A DNA stretch of 64,000 bases, from positions 13,769,852 to 13,833,851 of the forward strand of contig NC_135169.1 in NCBI RefSeq assembly GCF_041146795.1. The letters are read 5' to 3'. Positions 11,901 through 22,639 of the stretch are shown here, one piece after another. A program made the position numbers and the translations under genes. The notes below the pieces were generated by a model, which was not told where the DNA came from, ran no database searches, and saw only the letters and a program-made list of their open reading frames with translations. The stretch is from Maylandia zebra. Taxonomy: Eukaryota; Chordata; Actinopteri; Cichliformes; Cichlidae. Each line of letters starts with the position of its first letter. Positions within the stretch are counted from its first letter, which is position 1.

Positions 11901-14900
11901 ATCTAATTAAAAGCCAATCTAAATAAATGAGTCTTAGGCTGCTTTTTAAAAGAATAAATACAATCAAGGCAACATAATGATGGAGTCAGGACCAAGATTT
12001 TAAAATGAATTAGTTAAGCTGCTGACACACTCACACTGACCTCTCGCCTGTCACTCAGACTCTTTGCACCTTTCTGGCCTTTTGCTTCAGCTGAAGCTCT
12101 TTTTTGTGATATGAGTTCCCCATAAATAACATTAATGATATAGATTCGTGAACAACATGAAAATGATCTTGCAGATGTGTAGAAAATGCAGGAAGGCTTA
12201 TTTTGAAATGTCTCTTGCTCTTCACTTAACAATTGCCAGATTCCTTTTAACCTCTTTTGCCTTAAACTCTAAAAGCCAAAAAACATGTTTCAGATTTTCA
12301 GCCCACTGCATATGCAAACCCTTCAAAGTTATAAAATGAAAACTAAACATGCAAATTCAAAATTTTTTACAAATCAATGTTAGAGTGAGCGGTGTACTTA
12401 AGCATCCTCTTGTGTGAGAAACCAACCCGCAGCTTCTCAAAATTGCCCAAATGTGCCGAATATTAAAGTGCACAATGTCCCAGAGCAAGGACCAAGATAT
12501 CTTTATCTTTATCATTTAGACTTTTATGGCATTGAGTTGCCAAAGAAAGCAAATTAAGCGTGAAATATTCAAATCATATGAGCCTTTTTAAATTCATAGA
12601 GGATGTTTAGGTCCCATATAAACACAATTCATTTACATTTGAAAGAACAGTAAAAATAAGTTTCTCCTGAGCTCAAATTACACAAACGAGCAAGATTTCT
12701 GGATATATTTGAATAAAACTATTCATAATGCAGAGGTGGGCAGTGAGTTTGATGTCTGGCATCAAACAGGAAGTGTTGTGTGGTGATTCATTTCAGTTTT
12801 GATCCAAAAAGCCCACAAAAAACAACCTGTCTTTGATTAACTCTGACATCTCACAATGTGTGTTTATGTGCTCGCCTTAGGCAAAGACAAACCCTTCACT
12901 TCCCCTCCTGTAAGATATCATCTATATAAACATTTCATCAGCACATTGGTGACATCATCTCCTGTTTGTCAATCATTAAGTAGTTAAGCTACATGGAGGT
13001 TTACCACTCTGTACTTTGGACCCTTTTGGGTTCTCTGCACCTCACAAGAGACACTACAAGGACAGAATCTTTGGACTACCCTCCAGGAGCTTTTGTGACA
13101 TCCCTAAATCTATGAATATACTGTAACAGCTTTGCTGCTATCCACTCTTCTGAGGATCTTTCCTGTTCATCTTTGTTGCATTAATGAAGGCCCACTTAAG
13201 AAAACCACATCTTTTAAACGCTCGTATAATGTGTATGTGTGTCCTTCTGTTTCAGAGGGAGCGTGCTCTGTCTGATAGTGTAAGTTCCCGATAACCCAAC
13301 TTTTGTTTTGCAGTTGGTTGTGAGAATCAGTGGTCAGGTACTGGCCTCTGTGTGGATTTCACCGTTGAAGTTTCCATCCTCTGCGATGAGCCCAGGAATG
13401 GGAATCTGTTTTGCTTCAAAATGCTAGCATCTCATTTCTTTTTCAAACAACAGGAAGCACTATACTTAAATGTCCCATTGAAGACTGTGGGACATTTATG
13501 TACTGCCAACACTGACTTTCTTATAGAATTTTCTTTCCAGAGACATTTAGTAAACAGAATTTCAGTCAAATCCTGCAGTTGTTTAAACTGGTAATCAGTT
13601 TAATGCCAACTCCAATCGATTCCAGTAGGTAGACAGTATATACATACAAACACAGCAGATTGACAAGGTCCTTGAAGCATTCAATCTTGTTAGATACGAG
13701 GCATAAGGCATGAATGGGATTTGAACCCATGATCTTTGGTTTACGAGACCAACGCCTTACCACTTGGCCATCATGCCATGTGTTTCTTTACAGTTCTTAC
13801 CATTCATCTCCATTCCAGTCAGTTCCAAGATGAAAAATATTCACAACCTCTTGGACAGCTAACGTATTGAGATTTCTCTTTACTGGAACAAAGGAGTAAA
13901 TGCCCCAAACACAACAACATGGCATTAGTGAAGTCACTACGAGGTGTGGCTCGGGATTTTTCTTCCCTGTAATGTTGCCTATAATGAGTTTATTATTGTC
14001 TGCTAATCTGGTCCTAAGTAGATATAGACTTGATTTAATCCTACAATCAGAAAATTGTAGGATTAGGAGATGAAGTAAATTAGAATATATATATATATAT
14101 TTAAAAGAAAATACTAACAGGAAAACACACGCTGAAGGGCTGAAGGGCTGAAGGGCCAAAGTCAGCAGATGGAGCTGATTTTGGCCCTTCAGCATGAGTG
14201 TTGCGTTACCAGTCCTGTTTATCATTAAGGTGAAAACCTAGAAATTTGTATGTGTCAACCACCTCAATGTCCAAGCCATAGATGTTCACCAGTGTGATGG
14301 GTGGTGGGTTTCTCTGGAAGTCAACCACCATGTCTTTCATCTTACTGGTGTTGATGTGCAGGTTGTTCACATCTGATGACCCATACACGTTAAATCATTT
14401 CCCTCAGACAGACATCCAAATGATGGCTGTTTCATTAGAGAACTTCTGGAGGCGACAGTTAGTATTTTGTGTCTCAAGTCCAGTGGAACTGAGAGAGGAC
14501 CATTCCCTGATGCGGCCCTGTGGTTCATAGCATCACCTCAGACACATAACTCACGCACTGCAATCTGTTGGTGTGGTAATCGATAGTCTATGTAGTCAGA
14601 TGACGATGGACTCCAGCTTTCCAGCTTCTTACTCAGCGGTGCAGGTTGAATTGTATTGAAGGAACTCAAGAAATTGAAAAACATGACTCTCACAGTCCTT
14701 CCACTGCTTTCGAGTTAAAACCACAGGCCTGAAGTGGTTAGCCTCCCTGGGAGCCCAGTCTTTGGCACTGGAAACAACAACAATGGTAACTAAATAACAA
14801 CTGGTGCATCTGGAATGTTTACAAGGACCATCAATTGATGTTCTGAACCACTTATCTAGTTAATGGTTGCAGAAGAATCTATCCCAATTGCGCATGTCTC

Positions 14901-17900
14901 TTTTATATAACCTGCATGACATTTCATTGTACCTGAGAAAATGAAATCCGACTACTCCTCCAGATCAGCATCAGTAATTATTTTTGTGTGTCTGTTTTGT
15001 TTGTCAGTCTGGAGGCTGCTGTCATGAAGTTGGATCCAGAGGATGGGGAGCAGATCATAGACTACTTTAAAACCCACGCTCTGCTGACCAGAGAGAAAGC
15101 TCGTAAGACAGAAGAGCAGAGTTTGTTTATTATTCAGTTATCCATCAGCCAAATGATAGAGTTAATCACCAACTCTGAAGCTATTGTAATTTTGTAAATG
15201 AAGGACTAATAATCAATTGAAGACTTAGGTATCAAGAGGTAATGAACTCACTGTGGGTGTGATAAAACCTTCTTATTCGTGTGTTTCAGTCCTGCAGGCA
15301 TCTGTCAGAGAGCAAAAAAAGCTGCTGGTGGAAAATGCCAAACTCAAGAAGGACATTGAACAGCTGAAAACTCAGCTGCAGGATAAACAGAGGAGACGTG
15401 CCGGTACATACACTTTTCATACTGCCGTGCACCATAATAGATTGACATTGAAATCGTGACAGGTCAAAAATTGCAGTTTTGTCTGTGACATGTGGTGACT
15501 TTCACAGAAAAGCAAGGAAAGTGTCTCATTAAATCTACAATTAGTTAAAGTAAAATAGAGTTATTGTTTTCAAGTAGACATGTTATATCACTTGACATCA
15601 GCTGTAGCCAATGTCAAATCCAGAGCAAGCTCAACTATACAGTAAAGGCATCAATGGGGCTTGAAACCACAATCTTTGGTTTAAAAGACAAAAGATTTGT
15701 GGTCTTACTACTTGGCAGCCATGCTATGTTTACACTACTTCATTTTCATGGCCACCACTTTCTTTGGAAATGGAACCTTCCTTCCCACCTAAACTTTCCA
15801 GTTTAGGGCGGGCGTGTGTATACTATCCTAAATCCTTGGTGTGGGTTAAATAGGGCTAAGAAACAGATTTCACTCTTTGTAAGTCTAAATTAGTCGAATG
15901 TTTTTTGTATTACAAGTTTCATTGACTACTATATTTGGGTAAGAAACTGGGGTAGTGTATCATCACGGACACATCGGTCAGTAAACATTCAGTATTGTTA
16001 TAAACTCTCACTAAAGGCATGAATGCGGATTGAACCCATGATCTTTGGTTTACGAGACCAACGCCTTAATACTTGGCCACCATGCCTGCTTTGGGAATGA
16101 GGAGGAGAAAATGCATCATCTATCCAGCCACTACCCCTTCTCGGGTGCCTTGTCAGTTAAGTTTAGTACAGTTGGATTTTAATGCTTAAACTCTGTCACT
16201 AGGAGCACATGCAGAGGATTAAATCACTACCTGGACCAATACTTGTCTTCGAGTATGGTTAGATTACTTTCTGAGCCATGTTTTCTGTTATTAACTGTCA
16301 ATAACACATTCATTGGTGCCTTTCCTTCCTCAAGAATTCTAACTATAAGATTACTTTCTGCAACACAGAGACAGTAGTCTCTGAACATCACCAAGTGACT
16401 TTAAACATTGGTGATGCCTAACAGAGGTTTTTATTTGCAGCAAAGCTTAAAAACTATGAAACAATCAAGACAGCAACTTTGGTAACTTAAGTAATGCCTT
16501 GTGATGTGGCATATAGCATGTAACACCTCAAGGAAGCACTAAGGGCATGGATGGGGATTGAACCCATTCTACTTGGTATAAGACACCAACGCCTTACTAC
16601 TTGGCTACCACACCTGGATGAAGCACAATGTTGTTTACTCCAACTTTGACCCCATTACCTGGTTGCTGCAGCAGAAATTAATATACATTAGAACAGCAAA
16701 CAAACATCGTGCCTTTGAAATCACTTTTCTATGTTTTTGGATATTCTACTATTTTGCCTGAGTGGTGGAACTTCAAGTTCTTCTCCTGCTTATTCCATCT
16801 GGTTGTAGCTTTACTGCGTTTTCCATTCAGAGACAATCTTCTGCTCACCTTGGTTGCAAAGATTTTGGAAATTCTGATGTCAAAGACAAAAACTGTTTAC
16901 TTTGCCGATACCAGAATGCTCCATTCAAGAAGACTAGAAAGTCACATTAGGTTGTAGAGGACATCATAGGATATATCATTACTACCAGTGAAACTTCAGC
17001 ATCCATGTGACATTAACATTACAAGACGCTGAACATGGAAGACATCCTTTGTAAGAAGGCATGGATGGGGATTGAACCCATGATTTTTGGTTTACGAGAC
17101 CAACGCCTTACCACTTGGCCACCATGCCACTGTTGTTGCACTCTTTTGTCATACTTAAGGGTGTTGTCAGACATGGTCCATGTTTATTGTAGACAGTTGA
17201 CAGGAATTTGTCTTAGTGTGGCCACATATACAACAGATCACATCCAAAAACATAGAATAAAGCACGTCATCATGCAGAATACAAGAATACAACTAAGATA
17301 TTAAGAAAATAGAAATACTGCAATATATCAGGGTACAGAATCTGTACCTGATTATTACCCAACTGAGCATTTCACTTGTTGAAGACTAAACTTTGGAAAG
17401 AAAGGTCAGAAAGGTCCTTAAACAAACAGCAACTGAAAGCTGCTGCAGTAAAGGTCTGGTAGAGCATTAAAAAGTTGGAAAAGCAACTTCTTGCAATGTC
17501 AATAATTTCAAGACTTGCCAGCAAAGGGTTTTCAAACAATAATTAGAAATGAACATTGTATTTTCACTTATTTAATTTCTCCATTTACTTCTGAGCCCCT
17601 GAAATGACGGGATTGTGTTGAAAATACTTTACTGCCTCATATTTTCATGCAGTCCTTTCGTTCAACCCTTTGAATTCAAGGTGAAAGTCTCCACTTCAGC
17701 TGCATCTGAGTGGTTTCATTTAAAATTGAATGTAGTAATATATAGAACCAAAATTAGCAAAGAAAGTTGTCTTTGCATTTATTTGCTGATGAGGCACTGC
17801 CATGTCTTTCTTTCAGCTAAAAGTTTGCTCCCTACGGCTCCGCCTCCACAGACCCCTAACCTTACCTCTACTACAGCTGCCAATCAACCGTCTTCACCTG

Positions 17901-20797
17901 CTGGTGCAACAGGTGCTTTTCAGGTCAATCCTCTTCCTTCTTCCTCCTCCTCACATGAGCGGAGAGACAAACACAGCAGGAGGAGGAGAGGAGAGAGGAA
18001 AGGTGAGAGTAGAGTGAAAGACAAAGTCAAATAAAACGAGATAGCAAAAAATATAAATAAAATTACTGACTCTCTTTGTCTACTCAGCTCGTTCAACCTC
18101 GGACCTTCTTTCCCTGGGGATGGAGTCACAGGTTGACGTGTCACGACTTGACCTGAGGGTGGGACGAATCCTCAGCGCCCGCGTCCACCCGCTGGCCGAA
18201 GCCATGATTGTGCAGGAGGTGGACATGGGAGAAAACAGCTCCCGGACGGTGGTTAGTAAGGTGGGACAGGAAGCAAAACCTGAGGAGGTAATGTGACTTT
18301 ATACTGAAAACTATCATCAACTTTGTTATTGCTTTAAATAGGCTATATACAGTATACTAAATGAAAATACAATATTAATAAAAAATATTATTGTTATTAT
18401 TTTACATTTACATTTTTTGTCAGAGTACTGAAATTTTTTTCCAGTAAGTATATTGATGACATTTTAATTTTTTAAATTAATATAGTTTTTTTTTAAAAAA
18501 TATTATTACTTAATAAAAATTATAAATGTATAATTTGCCCTTAACATATACTGCTTAGCATTTCGAGTATTTTTTACTTTTCTACTAAATAACTTCTATT
18601 TAATGCTTACAAAACAAAATAGTTTCTTTCTCTCTGTAGCTTCAGGGCTCCTTAGCTGTGTTGCTATGCAACGTCAAGGCCTGTAAGCTGAAGGGCGTGG
18701 TCTCCCAGGCCCGCCTCCTCTGCTGCTGCATCTCGGATGACTGTGTTGAACTGTTAGTCCCGCCCACAGGCTCCACCCCAGGAGACAGGGTCACTTTTCT
18801 CAACTACCCTGGTAACAATGTAGCATTAAAATATATGAACACAGTGACTGAGTTAAGCAGAGTTTTAAAAGCAGTTTATAGAAGCGATTGTAACTCAGAT
18901 TAAACAGACGCAGGGCAATCGTGGCTCAAGAGTTGGCATTTCGTCTTGTAATCGGAAGGTTGCCGGTTCGAGCCCCAGCTTGGACAGTCTCGGTCTTTGT
19001 GTCCTTGGGCAAGACACTTCACCCACTGCCTACTGGTGATGCCCAGAGGGGCCGATGGCGCGATATGGCAGCTTCGCTTCTGTCAGTCTGCCCCAGGGCA
19101 GCTGTGGCTACAACTATAGCTTGCCTCCACCAGTGTGCGAATGAATAATGGAAGTGTACAGTGCTTTGAGCTTCTCGAAAAGCGCTATATAAATGCAATC
19201 CATTATTATTTATTTCTCTGCCGACAGTTTTTAAAGCTTAAACTGACTAAAGATTCTGATACCATCTTCTCAAGCATGAGTATAAAGAAGAAAATGCTGC
19301 TGAAATTGATCAATTTGTTTTTAAATTAGACTTAGTTTTTTCCATAATGTCTTTTGCGGGTAAATCAGCAGGTACTTTCGGTAAATAGTGCAGGGGTCTC
19401 AAACTCCAGTCCTCAAGGGCCATTGTCCTGCAACTTTTCCATGTGCCCCTGCTGCAACACACTTGCATGCTGAGGTGGCAGTTCAGCCATTTGATTCTAG
19501 TTACAGCAGCTCATGAGTGAATAAACATGGTGCAATAAAAGTACTTTTAGCTTTCTTACAACAAGCCTCATTTGCACATACATTCATGTAAATAAATTTT
19601 TTCTCCCTAACCCAACATTCAAACGCTGGTGGACATATGAGGGTTCAGTATAATGCTAAGAATACTTTGATATCTAGAACAGGAGGCAGGGATCTAACCA
19701 CCGACCTTCTGATTAGCAAGTGACTTGCATCATATCATTTTAAAAAGTTATTGTCTAAAAATGTTAAAAATAAAGTAAACATCAATGTCCACAACTTTCT
19801 ATACTTTTCTGACCCAAAGAAGCAAAGCAATAACAAGTATAACTGAAAAAATCACTGGAAGCTGCCACTCAGCAAAGAATTCAATCATTCGAAAGTGGGC
19901 TTAAAGAGAAAGGAGTTAAAGTAGGTTGTGTCAGACAGAGGATCCATCCATCCATTCGCTTCCACTTATCCTTCTCAGGGTCACGGGGAGCACTGGAGCC
20001 TATCCCAGCTGTCATAGGGCGAGAGGCGGGGTACACCCTGGACAGGTCGCCAGTCTGTCGCAGGGTTAACACACAGGGACAGACAACCATTCGCACTCAC
20101 ATTCACTCGCACATTCACACATTCAGAAAGAGGATGCATAACCATAATAGAGATTTATAGTAATGTATCTGGAGAGCTAGAAATAATTGATTGACATGAT
20201 CTTTTTTCACTTTATTCCTTATATGAATTAAAAGAAATCAAATCATTTGACTCTTCGTGAATGACTGAAGACATAAAAGATGTACTTTAATTCATCTTGA
20301 TGCAAATTTCTAAAATATGTTATAAACCAAAGAATATAGACACAGATTAAATTTTTTGGGCTCTGGTGTAACAACGACACAGATTTGCATCTTACTACTA
20401 AACATTAACAAAGTAATGATCATTTTCCGGACGGGAAGAAATCCAATCATGTCGTTGTCAGTTAAAACCTTGATAGTTAGTTGCAAGAAGCCATAGTTTG
20501 TTGTGCCTGTGAATAAAATACATTTGTTAAATTAAAAAGTAGGAGATAAAGTCCTTGTTTTGTATCTGCACCACAAAAACATTTGGGTTTTTTTCACTTT
20601 CCTTCACTGTCTTTCTCTTCCCGTGTTCAGGTGAGCCGGACAAGGAGCTGCAGTCCAAGGAGAAAGTTTGGGAGCTTCTCCAGCCGGACCTGCAGGTCGA
20701 TGGCAGGGGCGTGGCCAATTACAAAGGATGTAGCTTTGAGGTGAAAGGCAAGGGGCTGTGCAGGGCCCCCTCCCTCACCAACTGCATCATCAGATAG
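8918..20797 (+). CDS. aimp1: aimp1: multisynthetase-complex scaffold p43 / pro-EMAP II
   Basis: Seven coding exons join in frame with GT-AG borders: 8918-8949, 15008-15102, 15290-15403, 17817-18002, 18088-18287, 18640-18811, 20631-20797 (966 nt, 321 residues; human AIMP1 312). AIMP1 is a tRNA-binding scaffold of the cytoplasmic multi-aminoacyl-tRNA-synthetase complex, and its C-terminus is released as the cytokine EMAP II. Residues about 40-80 form the leucine-zipper-like coiled coil (ASVREQKKLLVENAKLKKDI matches the human helix). Residues about 81-145 are a Pro/Ser/Thr then Arg/Lys-rich linker. From about residue 155 comes the EMAP II/Trbp111 OB fold (DVSRLDLRVGRIL, KGVVSQA, PTGSTPGDRV, PGEPDKEL, YKGCSFEVKGKGLCRA). 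Usual OB-fold residues are changed: HPDADSLY reads HPLAEAMI and VVSGL reads VVSKV. Teleosts can carry aimp1a and aimp1b; which this is cannot be decided. Introns hold tRNA-Thr genes. It converges on gimd1. Confidence 0.92.
10965..11310 (-). repeat. Decayed LTR-like fragment in aimp1 intron 1
   Basis: The stretch shares blocks such as CAGACAACCTGACA and CAAACACAGCTG, plus a TTTAAGTCC-like TATA region on the minus strand, with the LTR-like insert at 46.3-46.5 kb, and has a layout similar to 6.7-7.1 kb. Ends and target duplication were not found. The assignment rests on family resemblance only. Confidence 0.4.
11770..11965 (-). mobile_element. L2-type LINE 3' tail
   Basis: On the minus strand a short open piece reads FKKQPKTHLFRLAF, the usual C-terminus of fish L2-type reverse transcriptase. 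It is followed by an untranslated tail with AAGCACTTTGTGG and GTGCTATATAAATAAATT, the shared end of this LINE group. Only the last part of the element remains. Confidence 0.65.
13256..13279 (+). other. aimp1: Possible 24-nt microexon in aimp1 intron 1
   Basis: A polypyrimidine-AG acceptor (CCTTCTGTTTCAG) and a donor identical to consensus at six positions (GTAAGT) bracket 24 nt. Inclusion would add eight residues in frame (RGSVLCLI) between exons 1 and 2 without a stop, because both neighbours are phase 2 and 24 is divisible by three. No homolog of such an exon is known to me. Confidence 0.25.
13706..13777 (-). tRNA. tRNA-Thr (CGU anticodon)
   Basis: This 72-nt cloverleaf has no mismatches: acceptor GGCATGA/TCATGCC, D stem GCC/GGC, anticodon stem TTGGT/ACCAA with loop CTCGTAA (anticodon CGT), T stem ATGGG/CCCAT, discriminator T. 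The A box (TGGCCAAGTGG) and B box (GGTTCAAATCC) fit pol III. It is antisense to aimp1 within intron 1. A clear T4 terminator is not seen within the first 25 nt downstream, so activity is uncertain. Confidence 0.85.
14206..14388 (-). mobile_element. LINE reverse-transcriptase fragment
   Basis: The minus-strand frame reads NNLHINTSKMKDMVVDFQRN and later VDTYKFLGFHLND. This matches the N.L.lN..KTKEmivDFR...yKYLG region of fish CR1/Rex-type LINE polymerases. It is short and ends abruptly, lying inside aimp1 intron 1. Confidence 0.7.
15646..15724 (-). pseudogene. tRNA-Thr pseudogene
   Basis: A degenerate relative of the tRNA-Thr(CGU) genes nearby. The acceptor and T-arm sequences survive (GCATGGCTGCCAAG ... 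GCCCCATTGATGCC), but the anticodon region is expanded and altered (about 79 nt overall). The cloverleaf cannot form. It lies in aimp1 intron 3, antisense. Confidence 0.7.
16015..16086 (-). pseudogene. Decaying tRNA-Thr (CGU) copy
   Basis: The acceptor, D stem and anticodon arm (CTCGTAA loop) match the intact copies. However, the conserved GG of the D loop is lost (AAGTATTAA), and the T stem ATGGG/CGCAT has an internal G-G mismatch. It is probably non-functional but recent. It is the third member of the antisense cluster. Confidence 0.7.
16543..16614 (-). pseudogene. tRNA-Thr-derived pseudogene with altered anticodon loop
   Basis: 72 nt related to the neighbouring tRNA-Thr genes, with acceptor mismatches (GGTGTGG against CCATGCC). 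The TTGGT/ACCAA stem now closes a GTCTTAT loop, so the anticodon would no longer be CGT. The T arm (ATGGGTTCAATCCCCAT) is intact. Confidence 0.65.
17057..17128 (-). tRNA. tRNA-Thr (CGU anticodon), second copy
   Basis: A perfect cloverleaf: acceptor GGCATGG/CCATGCC, D stem GCC/GGC with AAGTGGTAA loop, anticodon stem TTGGT/ACCAA with loop CTCGTAA, T arm ATGGG-TTCAATC-CCCAT. It differs from the copy at 13.7 kb at only a few paired or loop positions. It is antisense in aimp1 intron 3. No strong T4 terminator directly follows. Confidence 0.85.
18913..19210 (+). repeat. Full-length tRNA-derived SINE
   Basis: The pol III A box (TGGCTCAAGAGTTGG) and B box (GGTTCGAGCCC) lie in a tRNA-like head. A conserved body follows (CTTGGGCAAGACACTTCACC, GCAGCTGTGGCTACAAC), then the tail AAAGCGCTATATAAATGC with ATT repeats. 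It is in aimp1 intron 6. Other copies are at 32549 (nearly complete), 41467 (head) and 58155 (tail). Confidence 0.85.
19391..19500 (+). repeat. Fragment of a hAT-type repeat end
   Basis: The stretch begins CAGGGGTCTCAAACTCCAG, the characteristic terminus of a widespread vertebrate hAT-related repeat, followed by its subterminal GGGCCATTGTCCTGCAAC. No matching right end or duplication was found. Confidence 0.5.
19937..20110 (-). repeat. Interspersed teleost repeat fragment
   Basis: ATCCATCCATTCGCTTCCAC and TATCCCAGCTGTCATAGGGC with GGTACACCCTGGACAGGTCG form a block I recognise as a very common teleost interspersed sequence, ending in (CACATT)-like short repeats. The family is not assigned. 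Confidence 0.5.
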
Positions 20798-20976
20798 AAG
20801 TTTGTGTAACTGTGAAAATCCTGTGCAGCACTGCGGTACATGCTTACTGTGACTAAGCACCTGTTTCTTCAGGTGTTTTGTAAATGAAGAGTTTAACAAA
20901 CTTGTCACTGTGTGGTGTCAGTGGTCTCTGTTCAAACACAAAGCAGTTAAAGCAATACCGAACACTTTAAGTGAAT

Positions 20977-20982
20977 AATAAA
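20977..20982 (+). terminator. aimp1: Candidate aimp1 polyadenylation signal
   Basis: An AATAAA hexamer 180 nt past the aimp1 stop. The aimp1 3' end would then stop about 90 nt short of the converging gimd1 stop codon, so the two 3' UTRs may overlap. Confidence 0.5.
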
Positions 20983-21087
20983 GCAGCCATAAGAAAGAAA
21001 TACATAATTTCTTTCCACAAATAACTTTATGTGATAAGAAGCTGACTTCAGATTTAAAGATTAACCAAATAAAGGCCCCACATGGTG

Positions 21088-22614
21088 TCAGACAGAGGTC
21101 CTGATGGTCAGAGCCCTGTGATGGTTCTTGGCTGAGAGGCAAAGAATTTGGTCTCTGAGTGGTCGCCCTCTGACTGACGACCAATCACTGGTGTTATCTA
21201 GGAACCAGACCCCGCCCCTTATTTCCCCAGCCAGATTTCTGAGCCAGCCAGTAAAGGGCTGGGCAAGGTAGGCTGAAGGCTGAAGCCCCGTCTCTCTCAG
21301 GTGGTCAGAATGCGTGAGGATAAGTATGGAATGCTGATGCCATTCTGGACCAAGGAGCTTCTGAAGGCCAAAATACAAACACAGAAAACAAACACAATTA
21401 GCAGATGCAGACAATGCTGTTAAAAATAACACAAGATGACCATGAGCTCAGGGGCCTGATATCCGAGTCACAGAGCGCAGTACCTCTGCATGCTGCTGCA
21501 GGTGTTTGCCTTCGTGCGGCAGGTCGGCTCTCACAACGATGCCGAGCACATGCACGCCTTCAGGGCAGAGTTGGTGGATGCTCAGTGGGTCAGGCACTCC
21601 AGGAGGCGTGTCAACAATTCTCAGCATCATGTCAGTCTCCACCCCCTGTCTTCTGAAAAAGCGTGGAAAAGTGCGCCAGAGGAGGCGACACTCAGTGGTC
21701 ACACCTGAGATGCTTCTTCCTGTTTGGAATTCGTCTCCACCTGTCAGATGCAAAAATCTGTAGTATTTTTTTTCATCCTTAGCAAATCACGTTTAGTGAT
21801 TTTACATGATTAAGTTAATTTATCATTGTGTATGTGCTATAAGGAGAAAGGTGATTCTAAATAGAGCTTGTCCATAATTTTACATTTCTTATGTTCATCA
21901 TATTTCTTAAATGAACAAGAACCAACTTTCAGGGCTTAAAAAATTAAACCTGCAGTTTCTCTAATGTCCATTTGAGGCTGATTTCAAAAGAGTGTCAGTT
22001 TCCAAAGGCTCCCATGTTAAAATGTTAACTTTACAGCAGAAACAAATATGTTTACAGCCTGATACAAAGAACAATTTTGGTTTCTATTTTTCCTTTTTAT
22101 ACTATGTTTCCAGTTAAAGGCACTGGCGCTAGGGACATGGCCTCTTTGCCTGCAAGGTTGACTCTGAAACAGGTGGCTAACTGAAGTGTCTGAACTGTGA
22201 AATACTGTAGCTTTCTTGTGTGGCAAAGCCCATTCAAGGAGTTTGTGCTTCAGTTCTGGTATACCAGTCTGCACCAGCATTGCACCTGTACAGGACACTG
22301 GATCTAAACAAACAAGCATGGGTGTGGCCAAACTTCAAAATAAGGAGTCCAGACTCAGTGGCAATTTGGGAAATGTTTCTATGGATACACCATCAAAAGA
22401 GACATAAAGCAAAATGTATTTAAAAGAAAGTTCTGTAGAAGGACTGACCAAGAAGAGCATTCCCCACAGAGCTCCTCCCACTCTGAGGGCCGCCTAGCAA
22501 AACCACGTTCAAGACCAGCACGTCCCTTTTGCCATCACCATGATGATTAACCCACCTGCTGAGGAAATCAAAGAGGCTGTTTCCAGGTTGACCGTGTTCA
22601 GCTTTGAGAGCCAT
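21088..22614 (-). CDS. gimd1: gimd1: GIMAP-type P-loop NTPase domain protein
   Basis: Three coding exons on the minus strand (22614-22449, 21740-21484, 21360-21088) join with GT-AG borders into 696 nt, 231 residues (human GIMD1 about 217). The ATG directly follows a T-rich acceptor (TTTTTTCAG|ATG), implying an upstream non-coding exon. GIMD1 is a poorly studied relative of the immunity-associated AIG1/GIMAP GTPases. Visible motifs are G1 GGPQSGRSSVGNALLG at about residues 41-56, a GVTTEC stretch (G2 region), G3 IVDTPPG, then VVRADLP and the G4-like ILTHSDHL, in the order and spacing of human GIMD1. The Walker A lysine is Arg here, and G3 is DTPPG rather than DTPG. It sits between aimp1 and dkk2 as GIMD1 does in human. 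A full-length open reading argues against a simple pseudogene. Confidence 0.82.
22016..22085 (+). repeat. Short dispersed repeat shared with 62.94 kb
   Basis: TTTACAGCAGAAACAAATAT and the following GTTTACAGCC...ATACAAA recur in closely similar form at 62942-62990. Two copies 41 kb apart in the same orientation mark an interspersed repeat I cannot name. Confidence 0.5.
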
Positions 22615-22639
22615 CTGAAAAAACAAAGTCTTCTGAATA

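Noticed and set aside
14282-14530. 82-codon plus-strand frame
   Set aside because: Shadow of the antisense LINE polymerase fragment.
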